Positions 1 to 11,170 are shown, counted from the first letter of the stretch. The stretch: DNA of 64,000 nt from Petaurus breviceps papuanus (GCA_028583685.1 JAMXIF010001253.1:78496150-78560149); one strand, 5' to 3'. The notes: generated by a model not told the origin, from the sequence alone. Made by a program: numbers and translations.

Positions 1-635
1 TTTCTAATTTTAATTGGTTAATTGAATCTTTGGGATCACAAAAAGCACTCATATGGAAATTATGGAACATAAATTGTATTTTGGTTTACCTTTGTATTCT
101 TTTTAAATGAATAAGTATTGATTGTTATGATACAATAGCATATAGCTCTTTTACTACATACCAAAATCAAGGTTGCAAATGTATTCCATTCCTCTGTAAA
201 TTGTAGAATGATAGAAAAAGGAGCAAATTAAGAGACTGTGAATAAGACTGTGTCATTTAACCAGATATGTTATTTAATCCCTTTGAGTTCCTGTTTCTTT
301 GTATATGATATAAGGGAATTAGATTAGATGACTTCAAATTCCATTCCAGTTCTGAAATTATGTACTTCTAATGGCTTAGGAAACCGTGAAATCTTCTTTC
401 ACAGTATGAGTAAGGATTAAAATCTCTTTGCTACTACAAACCATGCAGGTTATGACTTGAATTCCCACAGTAGCATGCCAGAATGGTAGAGGCAAACAGT
501 AAACCATCATTCATTCTCCTTGGAATTCAGGGACGAAACCCATCTCTTGGTGACATTCCCTAAAGCATGATAAGGCAATAAGGTGACTGAATGTCTTTCA
601 GGACTCCAAAAAGACCACACGAATCAGGTGACCAC
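1..635. other. Unique intronic sequence
   Basis: AT-rich DNA with no recognisable repeat, RNA gene or coding frame. Confidence 0.5.
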
Positions 636-650
636 AAGAAGTTTAATATA

Positions 651-808
651 GGGGCGGCCAGGTAACACAGTGAGTAAGAGCACCGGCTCCAGTGTCGGGA
701 TGACCTGGATCAAATCCGGGCTCAGATACTCAGCACCACACCCAGAAGTAACTGGCCATGTAAACTTGAGCAAGTAAGTTACTTAAGCCCAATTGCTTAA
801 AAAAAAAA
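651..808 (+). repeat. tRNA-derived marsupial SINE, type A (full length)
   Basis: The head begins GGGGCGGCCAGGTAACACAG, followed by a B-box-like segment (GGATCAAATCC) and the body CATGTAAACTTGAGCAAG, and the tail is a poly(A) tract. An exact 15-bp target-site duplication, aagaagtttaatata, flanks it at 636-650 and 807-821. The same family recurs at 45768, 49723 and 52227. It is a retrotransposed copy, not a tRNA gene. Confidence 0.92.
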
Positions 809-904
809 GAAGTTTAATATATATATATGTATATATAATATTCTTTATTTTCTGCTGAGTAATATAACACCATCTTGTTCATTTCTTAAGCATAACATAA
901 ATCA

Positions 905-1130
905 GCCTATTAGAAAAAAATATTAGAGACTCTTAGAATTATTAGAAGGCTATTAAAAAGAAAAAAATTCAGATGACCAAGAATTGAAATGAGAAAATGC
1001 AGTTTATAAACCTTTCAAAAGTTAAGAAAATAATGAGATATTACTCTAAGCAGTTATACCTAATAAATTTAAGAACTTAAAAATAAGTAGATAAATATAT
1101 AAATAAGATTATAATATATTAAATATATAA
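905..1130 (+). repeat. Old L1-like ORF2 fragment, left arm of an inverted pair
   Basis: The + strand translation, with interruptions, resembles the L1 ORF2 segment just before the reverse transcriptase (YYSKQLYLINL compared with the YYKHLYANKL type of segment). The reverse complement of 2540-2752 matches it closely, including a stretch of more than 30 nearly uninterrupted bases at about 961-998. Assignment to L1 is moderate; the inverted match is seen directly. Confidence 0.6.
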
Positions 1131-2534
1131 CCTAAACCTTTCCAAAGTGAGACATATGACCTTTAGGCAGAGTTATTGAAGGAGCCAGCCAACTTTTAAA
1201 TTCAGTGTGATCATTTAAACCTCAAAAAATGGAAAATATACAAATCAAAGCTAGATTTATTATATTGTTGATTGAGAGAAATGCTATTAATGCATATTAT
1301 ACTTAAAAATGGTTCATACATTGCTAAACTTACCTTGCTAAACATTTTCCAGAATACCCCCGACTTTAGGAAGCAAATGAGGATGATTCTTCCTCAAGAA
1401 CAGACCTTTTGATAGATTGATTACATTCCATTCTCCACAAGATTGCAAATAATGGGGAATATACAAAACAGAAACCCAGGTTTTCCTGGTCCAAAGTCCA
1501 GTAATTTATGAACTATGCCAGTTAGGCCTAATTGAACTAGGTCTATTTTTTCTTCTTTTTTTTTTTTTGGTGAGGTAGACCAAAGCACTACCTGACACAT
1601 AAGGAATAAAGTACATATAAATTAAGGTAGGTCCAAATTAGTGAGACTAGTGAATGCTAAAGATGTATAATGTTTTCAAATTAGTATTGCTTGTAGTAAA
1701 AAATTACATAAAATATAGTCATTGGTTTTAGTCTAATGGAAATATGCAGGTATACAGTGTGAATTCAAATAATTCATGCATTTCACATGATTCATTGTTT
1801 ATATTAATTGAGACCTAGCTATAATGATTTTATTTTCCATCTCATCTTAGACACAGTTCCTATGATGGACATATATTATATGCATAAGAAAACACAAAGT
1901 TTTGATCCAATGCTAATCTCCCTCTCCCCTCTCTTTAATGTAGTAACTTATCATAGAATATATAGTAGAACTTTGTTTTTAAGTTTAAAACCAAAGGACC
2001 AAATTAGATGTGCCTTTTGGAATCCATTTTCTAATTCTGATTAGAACAAATATGAGCTAAAGAGAAAGATATATGTAGAGTCAAGCTGGAGATAAAAGAG
2101 GAATGGCCATTTGAACAGATACAAGAAGCAAGCTATAGTTATCTATATAACTTCACTTTTGGAAATCTAAGCACACACAACTAAAGAAGTACATCTTGAG
2201 AAAATATTGAATGTTCCTTTGTTCTTTAATAGAACAGGTAAAGCGCAAGAAAATTCAAGTATATTAAAATCAAACAAATTACTATAACAGCAATAAGGAT
2301 GGTAAATCTGAACATTCTTCACATTTTAGAATCAGGAATTGGATAGGCCTTCTCTGGGCCTAAGTTTCAACATTTACAAAACGAAGAAGTTATATTAAAA
2401 GATTGCTCAGGTACATCCTACACTTATTTCCTATTATCCTAGGAGTTTAATTATGAAAGATCCTGGTGTTTTGTTTTTTGGATGTCAGCTCATTAATAAT
2501 CTTCTTTGGTTTCTCCATCTGAGATTGAGATACT
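1131..2534. other. Unique intronic sequence between the inverted arms
   Basis: AT-rich DNA. A 78-codon open frame at 1808-2044 has no recognisable domain and no splice or family support. No repeat was identified. Confidence 0.45.
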
Positions 2535-2855
2535 TATATTATATGTTTAATATATTATGATTTTATTCATGTAATTGTAGATATTTATCTACTTATTTAA
2601 AGTTCTCAAATTTATTAGGTATAGCTGCTTAGAGTAGTAGTTCATTTTTTTTAAATAAATATTGAAAGGTTTCTAACCATTATTTTCTCATTTCAATTCT
2701 TGGTCATCTGAATTTTTTTCTTTCTTCTAATTCTCTAATATTCTAGTGCATGAGTAATCTCATTCTATTTTGATTAAATTTGTTAGTAATTTATCAGTTT
2801 TCTTACATTCAACAAAACAATAACTTTTTGGTCTTATCAATTCAATTAGTTTTTC
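2535..2855 (-). repeat. Old L1-like ORF2 fragment, right arm of an inverted pair
   Basis: On the minus strand it reads as the same L1-like segment as 905-1130. It runs further upstream of that segment than the left arm does, since 2780-2855 also looks like L1 ORF2 on the minus strand. Confidence 0.55.
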
Positions 2856-3005
2856 TAATTCCAGCTCTGCCACTTATTAGTTATTTGAGTTTAGAAAAGT
2901 CACTGTGTTTTTCTAAGTCTCAGTTTCCTGATCATTAAAATGAGACTTGTGAACTAAATGACCTTTAAAGTTACCTCCACCCCAGTATTTTATGATTCTT
3001 TATTT
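2856..3005 (+). repeat. MIR SINE fragment
   Basis: It carries the MIR core order: a CTGCCACTTATTAG-like segment, then AAAGTCACT, CTCAGTTTCCT and AAAATGAGA. Confidence 0.7.
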
Positions 3006-3829
3006 CAAAGGTAAATGATAATGTTGTTCTCCTTTGGGAGGATTAGATACTTAATAAAATGAAAGATTTGCCTTTTTCACTAATCTATTAAAATGCGTTG
3101 ATTTATTATATGTAGCAACCTTTAAATGTCACAAGAATAGCATCTGGCAGTTTCAGAGTAACAGAGATGAAGATAGTCTTTTCTGTACTAGTATATAAAG
3201 CATCTCATCATGGAGGATAAACTTTGCTGTGAATTAGACTTTTGTGACTGAGGAGTTTTCTAGGTTTTGGACAGTCACACCTTCTCTATTTTCCTTAGGT
3301 ATCATTTTGCCTACAATGCTATGTCCTAAATTATTTTTAGAAATTAGAAACTTCAAAGGAAGAATAATACTTCCCTCATAAAAGGTTTTGTAGATATTTG
3401 TAGCAAGTAATTTTGGTGATATCAATATTACAGTAAACTTTTATATTTCAGGAAATGCCTTACTTTTCAAAATAGATATGTGTTTTTTCCTCTAAACAGA
3501 AAGACTATTCTCCATAAATAAATCAATTAATTAAAAGATGTGCTCTACCAAACATTAAAAAAGTTCCAAGTAACACATAATGGTCTTTTTCCCATATGTC
3601 CCAGAAAATGTGGAGCAGTAATCTTTACAGCTCAACACATATGTATATGTATGCACATGTAACCTGTGTATGCACACATATGTATATACATATATAGTAT
3701 ATCCATATCAGTCTATACATATAAATGCTACATATTAAAGCTATATCTAATATATATGAGTATACACATATCTAGATCTACGTATAAATTTGTATGTACA
3801 TAAATGGCTAATATACTTATATTCTATGT
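3006..3829. other. Unique intron with an AT-rich (TA/CA) tract at about 3635-3800
   Basis: No gene or named repeat. The last 170 bases are degenerate TATACA/TATGTA microsatellite-like DNA. Confidence 0.5.
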
Positions 3830-4443
3830 TGTAATGGGAAGGGGAATTTTAAGATTTTCTCTGCCCCTTAATAGACCTAGGGGGGAGTTTGAAGACCTTC
3901 CCTGCTTTGAAAGTAAACTCTGCCCCCTGATAGGCTGAATGTAATCACATGGAGCCTGTGATGAAGGGAATTTGCTGAAGGATGCAGCAGAGCCCAAGGA
4001 AGCTTCCGTGCTGTGAAGATAAACTCTGCCTCCTGATAGGCTGAATGTAATCACATGGAGCCTGTGGTGGGAGGAGTTTGCTGAAGGGTGAAGCAGAGCC
4101 TGCAGGAAGCTGGGAGTCAGAGCTAGACTAGAAGGCTGGGGGAGAGGACACTGAGGCAAGGAGTCAGACTCCTGAGTAAATATTGATCTTGTATTGGTTT
4201 GTGGGAAGGCTAAAGGATGGCATGGCTCTTTCTGCTGTTATGGCTTGTTAACTTCTTTACTGCTATGATGGAACTGGCTTACTGGTTTGGGGGTTTGGTT
4301 TTCTGGTCTCTAAAGAAATGCTTTGTTTCTGTCCTCTGTATGGAGAATTTGTTTCATTTTGTGGTCAAGCTCCATGTGGGAATACTTATAGTCACGGTCT
4401 TTATTGTGATCATGGGTACTGCAAATATTGCATTGGCAATACA
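3830..4443 (+). mobile_element. Solo LTR of an endogenous retrovirus-like element
   Basis: It starts TGTAATGGGAAG and ends CAATACA, and an exact 5-bp duplication TATGT flanks it at 3825-3829 and 4444-4448. An internal, imperfectly repeated segment of about 120 bp (CTGATAGGCTGAATGTAATC) occurs near 3931 and 4035. The 3' half matches the minus-strand LTR at 36569-37124. No internal retroviral region is attached, so this is a fossil solo LTR. Family name unknown; a 5-bp duplication does not settle the class. Confidence 0.8.
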
Positions 4444-4715
4444 TATGTCTAATATATAAACAAAATATAGCATATATGTTACATACACATTTAATGTGTT
4501 GCATATTTGCATATGTGTGGATAGATAGATAAAAGGAGAGAGAGAAAGAATGAGAATATAATATATACCCACATTTGTTCTGCATATCTTAATCTCCATG
4601 TTTGGATTCCAGTCTTCCTTAAGCCTAGACCATTAAAAATAGTTCTGAAGATTGTACAAAAACTAGAAAGATTTTTACTACAAAATATTTTTTTAATTTC
4701 ACTAAAACAATTTTT
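4444..4715. other. Short AT-rich intronic spacer
   Basis: Contains a GATA/GAGA-rich stretch at about 4521-4550 and nothing else recognised. Confidence 0.4.
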
Positions 4716-6877
4716 AATATTTGGTTTTGTATTTTTTGTTCTTTTTAAAAATGTATTTATTTACTTTTAGTTTGCAACATTCAGTACCACAATCCCTTGA
4801 GTTCCAAATTTTCTCCCCTCCCTCTCCTCCCCCACCCCACAATGGTAGCATGCAATCCAATATAGGTTCTACAAATACCTTCACATTAAACATTAGACAA
4901 GTTCTAAAGAAAAATTATAACCAATAGAGTGAACAACAAAGAAGGAACAAAACAAAACAAAAGACAAAAGAGAGAGAGCAAGTAGTTTATTTCAATCTAC
5001 ATTCAGAATCTGTAGTTCTTTCTCTGGATGTGGATATCCTTTTGCATCATGAGTCTTTTGGAGTTCTGTTATAGTATTGCTTTGCTGAGAGGAGCCCAGT
5101 CTATCAAAGTTAGTCATCATACATATGTTGTTGTGTCTCTAATTGTGTACAAAGTTCTCCTGGTTTTGCTTTCCTTACTCAACATCAGGTTATATAAGCC
5201 TCTCCACGTTATTATGAAGTCCATCTGCTCCTCATTTCTTATAGCACAATATTATTCCATTACATCCTTATACCACAACCTGTTCAGCCATTCCTCAATT
5301 GATTGTCATCCCCTTGACTTCCAACTCTTTGCCACCAAAAAAAGAGCTGATCTAAGTATTTTTGTACATATGGTTCCTTCTCCCACTTGTATGATCTCTT
5401 TGGGATACAACCCTCCAAGTGGTATTGCTGGGTCAAAGGAATGTACTTTTTGTAGCCCTTTGGGCATAGTTTTGAATTGCTCTCCAGAATGGTTGGATCA
5501 GTTCACAACTCTGTCAGCAATGCATTAGTGTTCCAATTTTTCCACATCCTCTCCAGCATTTATCATTTTCCTATTTTGTCATCTTAGTCAATCTGACTGG
5601 TGAGATGTAGTACCTCAGAGTTGTTTTGATTTGCATTTCTGTAATCAATAGTGATTTAGAGCATTTTTTCATATGCTTATAGATATCTTTAATTTCTTCC
5701 TCTGAAAACTGCCTGTTCATATCCTGTGACCATTTATCAATTGGGGAATGACATGTATTCTTGTAGATTTGACTCTGTATATTTTAGAAAATGAGGTCAT
5801 CAGAGACACTGGTTATAAAAATTATTTTCCAATTTTCCACTTCCCCCATAATCTTAGTTACATTGGCTTTATTTGTGCAAAAAAAATTTTCAGTTTTATG
5901 CAATCAAAGTGATCAATTTTGCATTTTGTAATGCTCTCTATCTCTTGTTTGGTCATAAATTCTTTCCTTCTCCATAAATCTGACAAGTAAACTATTCCTT
6001 GGTCTCCCAGCTTGCTTGCAGTATCTGCCTTTATATCTAGATTGTGCACCCATTGAGACTTTATTTTGGTATAGTGTATAAAATATCAGTCTATGCCTAG
6101 CTTCTGCCATACTATTTTCCAGTTTTCCCAGCAGTTTTTGTTAAATAGTGAGTTCTTACCCCAGAAGCTGGAGTCATTGGGTTTATCAAACAGTAGATTA
6201 CTATAGTCATTGACTGCTGAGTCTCTTGTACCTAATCTGTTCTGCTGATCCACTACTCTGTTCCTCAGTCAGTACCAAGTAGTTTTGATGAATGCTGCAT
6301 TATAAAGCAGTTTAAAATATGGTAGGGCTAGGCCACCTTCCCTAGTATTTCTTTTCATTAATTCCCTTGATGTTCTCATTCTTTTGTTCTTCTGAATGAA
6401 TTTTGTTACTATTTTTTTCTAACTCTATAAAATAAGTTTTGGTAGCTTGATTGGTATGGAACTAAATAGATTAATTTAGGTGAAATTGTCATTTTAATTA
6501 TATTAGCTCGACCTAGCCATGAACAGCTGATGTTTTTCCAGTTATTTAGATCTGACTTTATTTGTGTGAAAAGTGTTCTGTAATTGTGTTCATATAATTC
6601 CTGGGTTTGTTTTGGCAGGTAAATTCCCAAATATTTCATAATGTCTACAGTAGCTTTAAATGGAATTTCTCTTTATATTTCTTGCTGTTTGATTTGGTTA
6701 GAAATATATATGAATGCTGAGGATTTATATGGATTTTTTTAATATCTTGCAACTTTGCTAAATTTATTTACTATCTCAAGTAATTTTTTTCCTAAATTCT
6801 CTAGGATTCTCTAAGTATATCATCATATCACCTACAAAGAGTAATAGCTTAGTCTCTTCTTTGCCATGTTTATATTT
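4716..6877 (-). mobile_element. L1 LINE, 5'-truncated (3' UTR and ORF2 C-terminal part)
   Basis: On the minus strand the 3' end has an A-rich tail, then a marsupial L1 3' UTR, then the ORF2 C-terminal region. A minus-strand frame at 6409-6639 reads YLGIYLPKQTQELYEHNYRT and then NWKNISCSWLGRANIIKM, which matches the L1 ORF2 segment YLGI...WKNIPCSWVGRINIVKM known in mammals. The + strand 166-codon frame at 5028-5528 is antisense to this L1 and is not a gene. Confidence 0.88.
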
Positions 6878-7250
6878 TCTGAGTTCCAAATTCTCTCCAT
6901 TACTGCCTAAACCTTCCTTGATAAGACAAGCACTTTGATATAGATTATACATGTTCAGTCATGCAAAATATATTTCTATATTATCCATGTGGCAAAAGAG
7001 AACATAGACCACAAAAAGGAAGGGAAGGAGGAAGAAAGAAGGAATGAAGGAAGGAAGGAAGGAAGGAAGGAAGGAAGGAAGGAAGGAAGGAAGGAAGGAA
7101 GGAAGGAAGGAAGGAAGGCACCCTGTTCATCACTTCTTTTAACACAATTGTATTCCATCACAATCACATAGCAAAACTTGTTCAGTCATTACAAACTGAT
7201 GACCATTCCCTCAATTTCCAATTCTTTCCAACCACAAAAAGAAGTACTAT
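6878..7250 (-). mobile_element. L1 LINE copy B, 3' UTR segment
   Basis: A second L1 3' UTR starts at the GAGTTCCAAATTCTCTCC-like segment. The copy is split by the insertion at 7251 and resumes at about 11171. Confidence 0.75.
7046..7118. repeat. (GGAA)n microsatellite, about 18 uninterrupted units
   Basis: A pure tetranucleotide run of about 73 bp, preceded by a degenerate purine stretch from about 7011. It lies inside the L1 3' UTR and accounts for the low-complexity open frames on both strands here. Confidence 0.95.
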
Positions 7251-7547
7251 AGGAGGCAGAGGCAAGATGGCAGAGTAAGAGCAGGAACTTGCTTGAGCTT
7301 TCCACCAAACACCTCTAAATGCCTGTAAAAAATGACTCCAGACAAATTCTAGAACTACAGAAGGCACAAAATGACAGATTGAAACACATCTCCAGCCCAA
7401 GACAGCCTGGAAGGCTGATATGAAGGTTCTATTGCACTGGACTGGGAGCAGAGCACAGTCTGGTGTGGACTGTGCCAGCACAGACAGGGCTGGAGCACAC
7501 TACATGGGACTGAATCACTGATAACTGTGGCAGTTTCCAGTCTTCTT

Positions 7548-7711
7548 TTTTTTTTTGCTTTTTTTTTAAGGCAATTGGGGTTAAGTGAATTGCCCAAGAT
7601 CACACAGCTAGTTTTTTTTGTGTGTGTTACATGTCTGAGGATGGATTTGAACTCAGGTCCTCCTGACTCGAGGGCCAGTGCTATATTCACTGTGCCACCT
7701 AGCTGCCCCAT
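7548..7711 (-). repeat. tRNA-derived marsupial SINE, type B
   Basis: On the minus strand the head is GGGCAGCTAGGTGGCACAGT, followed by the GAGTTCAAATCC-type B box and AAGTGACTTGCCC complement, with the tail at the left. An exact 14-bp duplication, tttccagtcttctt, flanks it (7534-7547 and 7712-7725). It is inserted in the HAL1 5' UTR. Confidence 0.92.
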
Positions 7712-7945
7712 TTTCCAGTCTTCTTAACCCACAAATGCCAAAGACAGAATTGAAGGTCAGTGAGTAAGCTCAATGGGACCTGGGTGAAATAGGAGAGTCC
7801 TCTGACTGGGGTCCAGCCCCAGCCCTAGGGCAGTGGCAGTAGTGGTGGTGGCAGTGGCAGCAGAAGCAGTAGCTGGTTCTGTGTGGCAGCAAGCACCCCA
7901 AGCGTCCTCAGGGTTTACTGCCAACACAGGTTCTTGGATCTGCTT

Positions 7946-8419
7946 TGATAAAGGAAAGCAACTCAAAATGGGTTAACAAGCTTACTTTAATCAGTCAAAT
8001 ATGTATTGTTTACCTAGTTCAGGGGAAAGAGGTCAGCACCCCGAACTTCAAAGTATACAGGCAGAATTATCAAGACAGAAACAGATCAGGTAGACAGCTT
8101 TCCAAACTGTCCAACCATTACATCCATACCAAATCAACATCTGGGTTTCAACATCTGGGTTTTTCAAAGCCAGGGGGCTCTGGACAACAGCTTCCCAGAA
8201 TCCAGATCAAATCACAGAATACTTCTCAAAGTGAGCCCCAAAACAAAGCTACACATCAGGGCTTATATAGCCTTCTCCTGGCTCAGAGAATGTAACAACC
8301 TTATTGACCCACTGGCCAATCAAAAAGTATCTACTGAAAAACAAGCCTCCCACCCCAGGCTCCAGGTGCACTTTAGCCTAGGGGCAGGGAAGATCTTTAA
8401 AATTTACATTCCCATTACA
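7946..8419 (-). mobile_element. Probable solo LTR (fossil), inserted in the HAL1 5' UTR
   Basis: On the minus strand it begins TGTAATGGGAATG, like the LTR at 3830. It has a TATA-like CTATATAAG (about 8262-8270) and an ATTAAA signal (about 7986-7991), with TG and CA ends. No clean target duplication is seen. The 3' half differs from the 3830 and 36569 copies, so it may be a related subfamily. Confidence 0.65.
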
Positions 8420-8565
8420 CTTTTGGAGCTCTGGGCCCATAGATGGTGGGGGATCCAGTGACTGATAAAAACCTGGGACAACACCTCCATCCCCACCCTC
8501 ACACCCACTGGAAATAGAGTACTATTTTGACAAAGAGTTAGAATGTCAAGTATTTGGCTGGGAAG

Positions 8566-9638
8566 ATGAGCAAACAGCATTAAAAAAAAAACTCAGACTA
8601 TAGATCTTACTTTGGTAACAAAGAAGATCAAAACATACAACCCGAAGAAGACTTCAAAGTCAAAGCTCCTGTATAAAAATCCTCCAAGAAAAATAAAAAT
8701 TGGTCACAGGCTATGGAAGAGTTCAAAAAGGATTTTGAAAATCAAGTGAGAGAAGTAGAGGAAAAATTGGGAAGAGAAATGAGTGATGCAAGAAAATCAT
8801 GAAAAACAAGTCAACAGCTTGCTAAAGGAGACCCAAAATACACTGAAGAAAATAACCCCTTAAAAATAGACTAACCCAAATGGCAAAAGAGGTCCAAAAA
8901 GCCAGTGAGGAGAAAAATGCCTTAAAAAGCAGAAGCGGCCAATGGAGAAGGGAGTTCAAAAGTTTTCTGAAGAAAATTATTTCTTCAAAATTAGAATGGA
9001 GCAAATTGAAGCTAATGCCTTTATTAGAAAGCAAAAAAATTGAAAACAGAACACAAAGAATGAAAAAAAAGAAGACAAAGTGAAATATCTCATCAGAAAA
9101 ACCACTGACCTGGAAAATGGATGCTGGAGAGAAAATTTTAAAAATTATTGAACTACTTGAAAATCATGATAAAAAAAATAGCCTAGACATCATCTTTTAA
9201 GAAACCATCAAGCAAAACTGCCCTGTTATTCTAGAATCAGAAGGTAAAATAAAAATTGAAAGAATCCACCAATTGCCTCTTGAAAGAGATCCTGAAAGGA
9301 AAACTCCCAGGATAGTCAAATTCCCAAGTTCACAAGTCAAGGAGAAAATATTGCAAGCAGCTAGGAAGAAACAATTCAAGTATTGTGGACATACAGTCGA
9401 CAACACAAGATCTAGCTGCTTTTACATTAAGGGATTGAAGGGCTTGGAATATGATATTCTGGAGGTCAGAGGAACTAGGATTAAAAGTGAAAATCACCTA
9501 CCCAGGAAAACTGAGTATAATACATCAGGGGAAAAATGGACACTCAATGAAATAGGGTACTTTCAAGAATGCTTGCTGAAAAAACCAGAACTGAATAGAA
9601 AATTTGGCTTTCAAATACAAGACCCAAGAGAAATATGA
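8566..9638 (+). pseudogene. L1 ORF1 of HAL1-like element 1 (disrupted)
   Basis: L1 ORF1p is an RNA-binding trimeric chaperone with a coiled coil, an RRM and a C-terminal domain. The start MSKQ is chosen at the ATG near 8566, where the other ORF1 copies also begin. Early stops lie in the N-terminal part. The last 121 codons are open (9273-9638) and carry the C-terminal domain: RKTPRIVKFPSSQVKEKILQ, then AARKKQFKYCGHT, YNTSGEKWTLNEIGYFQECL and the end PELNRKFGFQIQ. Length is about 357 codons, close to mammalian ORF1p. It is not expressed as a whole protein as it stands. Confidence 0.75.
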
Positions 9639-10600
9639 ATAGTTAAACAAAAAGATATCAGAAGGGACTTATTAAAGTTGAACTGTTTATATTAATATAA
9701 TGGAAACAAAGATATTTGTAACTCACAAGACCTTTCTCAGATTTAGGGTAGTTGGAGGTTTGTATGTATGTATGTAGATAGACATATAGATAGATTGCAC
9801 AGGGTGAGTTGAATATGAAGGGATGATATCTAAAAAATAAAATTAAGGGGTGAAAGAGGAATATATTGGGATAAGGAGAAAGGGAGAAATTGAATGGGGG
9901 TAAATTATCTCACATAAAAGAGGCAAGAAAAAGATTTCACAATGGAGGGGAACAAAGGGGAGGTGAGAGGGAATGAGTGAATCTTAATCTCATAGGATTT
10001 GGTTTAAGGAAGGAATAATATACACACTCAACTGGGTATCTTATCCTATAGGAAAATAAGGGGGAAGGGAATAAGAGAGGGGAATGCTAGAAGGGAAGGC
10101 AGATTAGGGAAAGGGGTAGTCAGAAGCAAACAGTTTTGGAAAGGGACAGTGTCAAAGAGAAAATAGAATATGGTGGGGTGGAATAGAATGGAGGGAAATA
10201 TAGTTAGTTTTTAGCATCATGTCTATAATGGAAGTGTTTTACATAAATACACATGGATAACCTATATTGAATTGCTTGCCTTCTCAATAAGGGTGGGTAG
10301 GGAGGGAAGAAGGAAGATAGTTTGTAACAAAGTTTTAAAAACAAATGTTAAAAATGTTTTTATATGCAACAGGGAAATAAGATATACAGAAACTGTGGTT
10401 TAGAAATCTATCGCATCATACAAGAAAGTAAAGGGGAAGAGGATGTGGGTGGGCCATGACAGAAGGGAGGGCAGACTGAGGGAAGGGGTAATCAGAATGC
10501 ATGCCAACTTGGGGTGGGGGAAGAGGAGAGAAGGAGAGAAAATCTGGAACTCAAAATCTTGTGGAAATGAATGCTATAAAAAAATAAATTAGTTAATAAA

Positions 10601-11165
10601 AAGGGAACATCACCTATTAGTACAAAAATATTTATAAGCAACTCTTCCTTGCGGTGGCAAACAATTGGAAATCAAAGGAAACCCACTGATTTGGGAATAA
10701 CTGAAAGAAGTGTTATACAATTGTAATGAAATTTTATTGTGCTGTAAGAAATGACAAGCAGGATGATTTCAGAAAAACCTGAAAAGGCTTAAATGACCTG
10801 ATGCATAGTGAAGTGAACCAGGAGAACATTTTACACAGTAACAGCAATATTATTTGATAAAGTACTATGGATGACTTAGCTATTCTCAGCAATACAGTGA
10901 TCCAAGACAACCCCAAAGGACTAATGATGAAACATATTATCCACTTCCAGAGAAAGAACTAATATTGATTGAATACAAACTGAAGCATGGTTTTTTCACT
11001 TTCTTTCCTTTTATTTGATTTTTCATATGCAAAATTACTAATATGGAGATGTTTTACATATAAACTACATCTACTTGTTTACCATCTATGGGAGGGGAAA
11101 GGAGAAGGAGGGAAGGAGTGATAGGATTTGCAATTCAAAGCTTTAAATAAAAATTTGAGGGGAAA
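10601..11165 (+). mobile_element. L1 3' end fragment fused to HAL1-like element 1
   Basis: It begins in a segment typical of the end of L1 ORF2 (ACAAAAATATTTATAAGCA) and continues to an L1 3' UTR ending in an A-rich stretch. No separate target duplication was found at its junction with the HAL1 tail. The whole unit 7251-11165 lies between similar copies of the L1 copy B target (about 7236-7251 and 11162-11176). Confidence 0.72.
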
Positions 11166-11170
11166 AAAGC

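Larger units (their letters stand above)
7251..10600 (+). mobile_element. HAL1-like element 1 (ORF1-only L1 derivative), full length
   Basis: The 5' end reads AGGAGGCAGAGGCAAGATGG, like other L1 5' ends here. The order is 5' UTR (holding a SINE and an LTR), ORF1, and a purine-rich 3' region of about 950 bp ending near CAAAATCTTGTGGAAATGAATG and an A-rich tail. No ORF2 is present. The same architecture is seen at 13792-16538 and 56713-59622. It lies inside L1 copy B. Confidence 0.82.

Noticed and set aside
651-808. tRNA-like A/B box sequences at SINE heads
   Set aside because: They have SINE bodies, poly(A) tails and target duplications, so they are retroposons, not tRNA genes.
3824-4159. 111-codon minus-strand frame
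   Set aside because: It lies within a solo LTR and reflects its composition; not a gene.
5028-5528. 166-codon + strand open frame, the longest in the window
   Set aside because: It is antisense to the L1 3' UTR and ORF2 end at 4716-6877; no family match of its own.
7019-7118. Regular short repeats considered as a CRISPR-like array
   Set aside because: A plain tetranucleotide microsatellite without spacers; the genome is mammalian.
7355-7711. 118-codon minus-strand frame
   Set aside because: A join of SINE B and HAL1 5' UTR sequence, not a protein.
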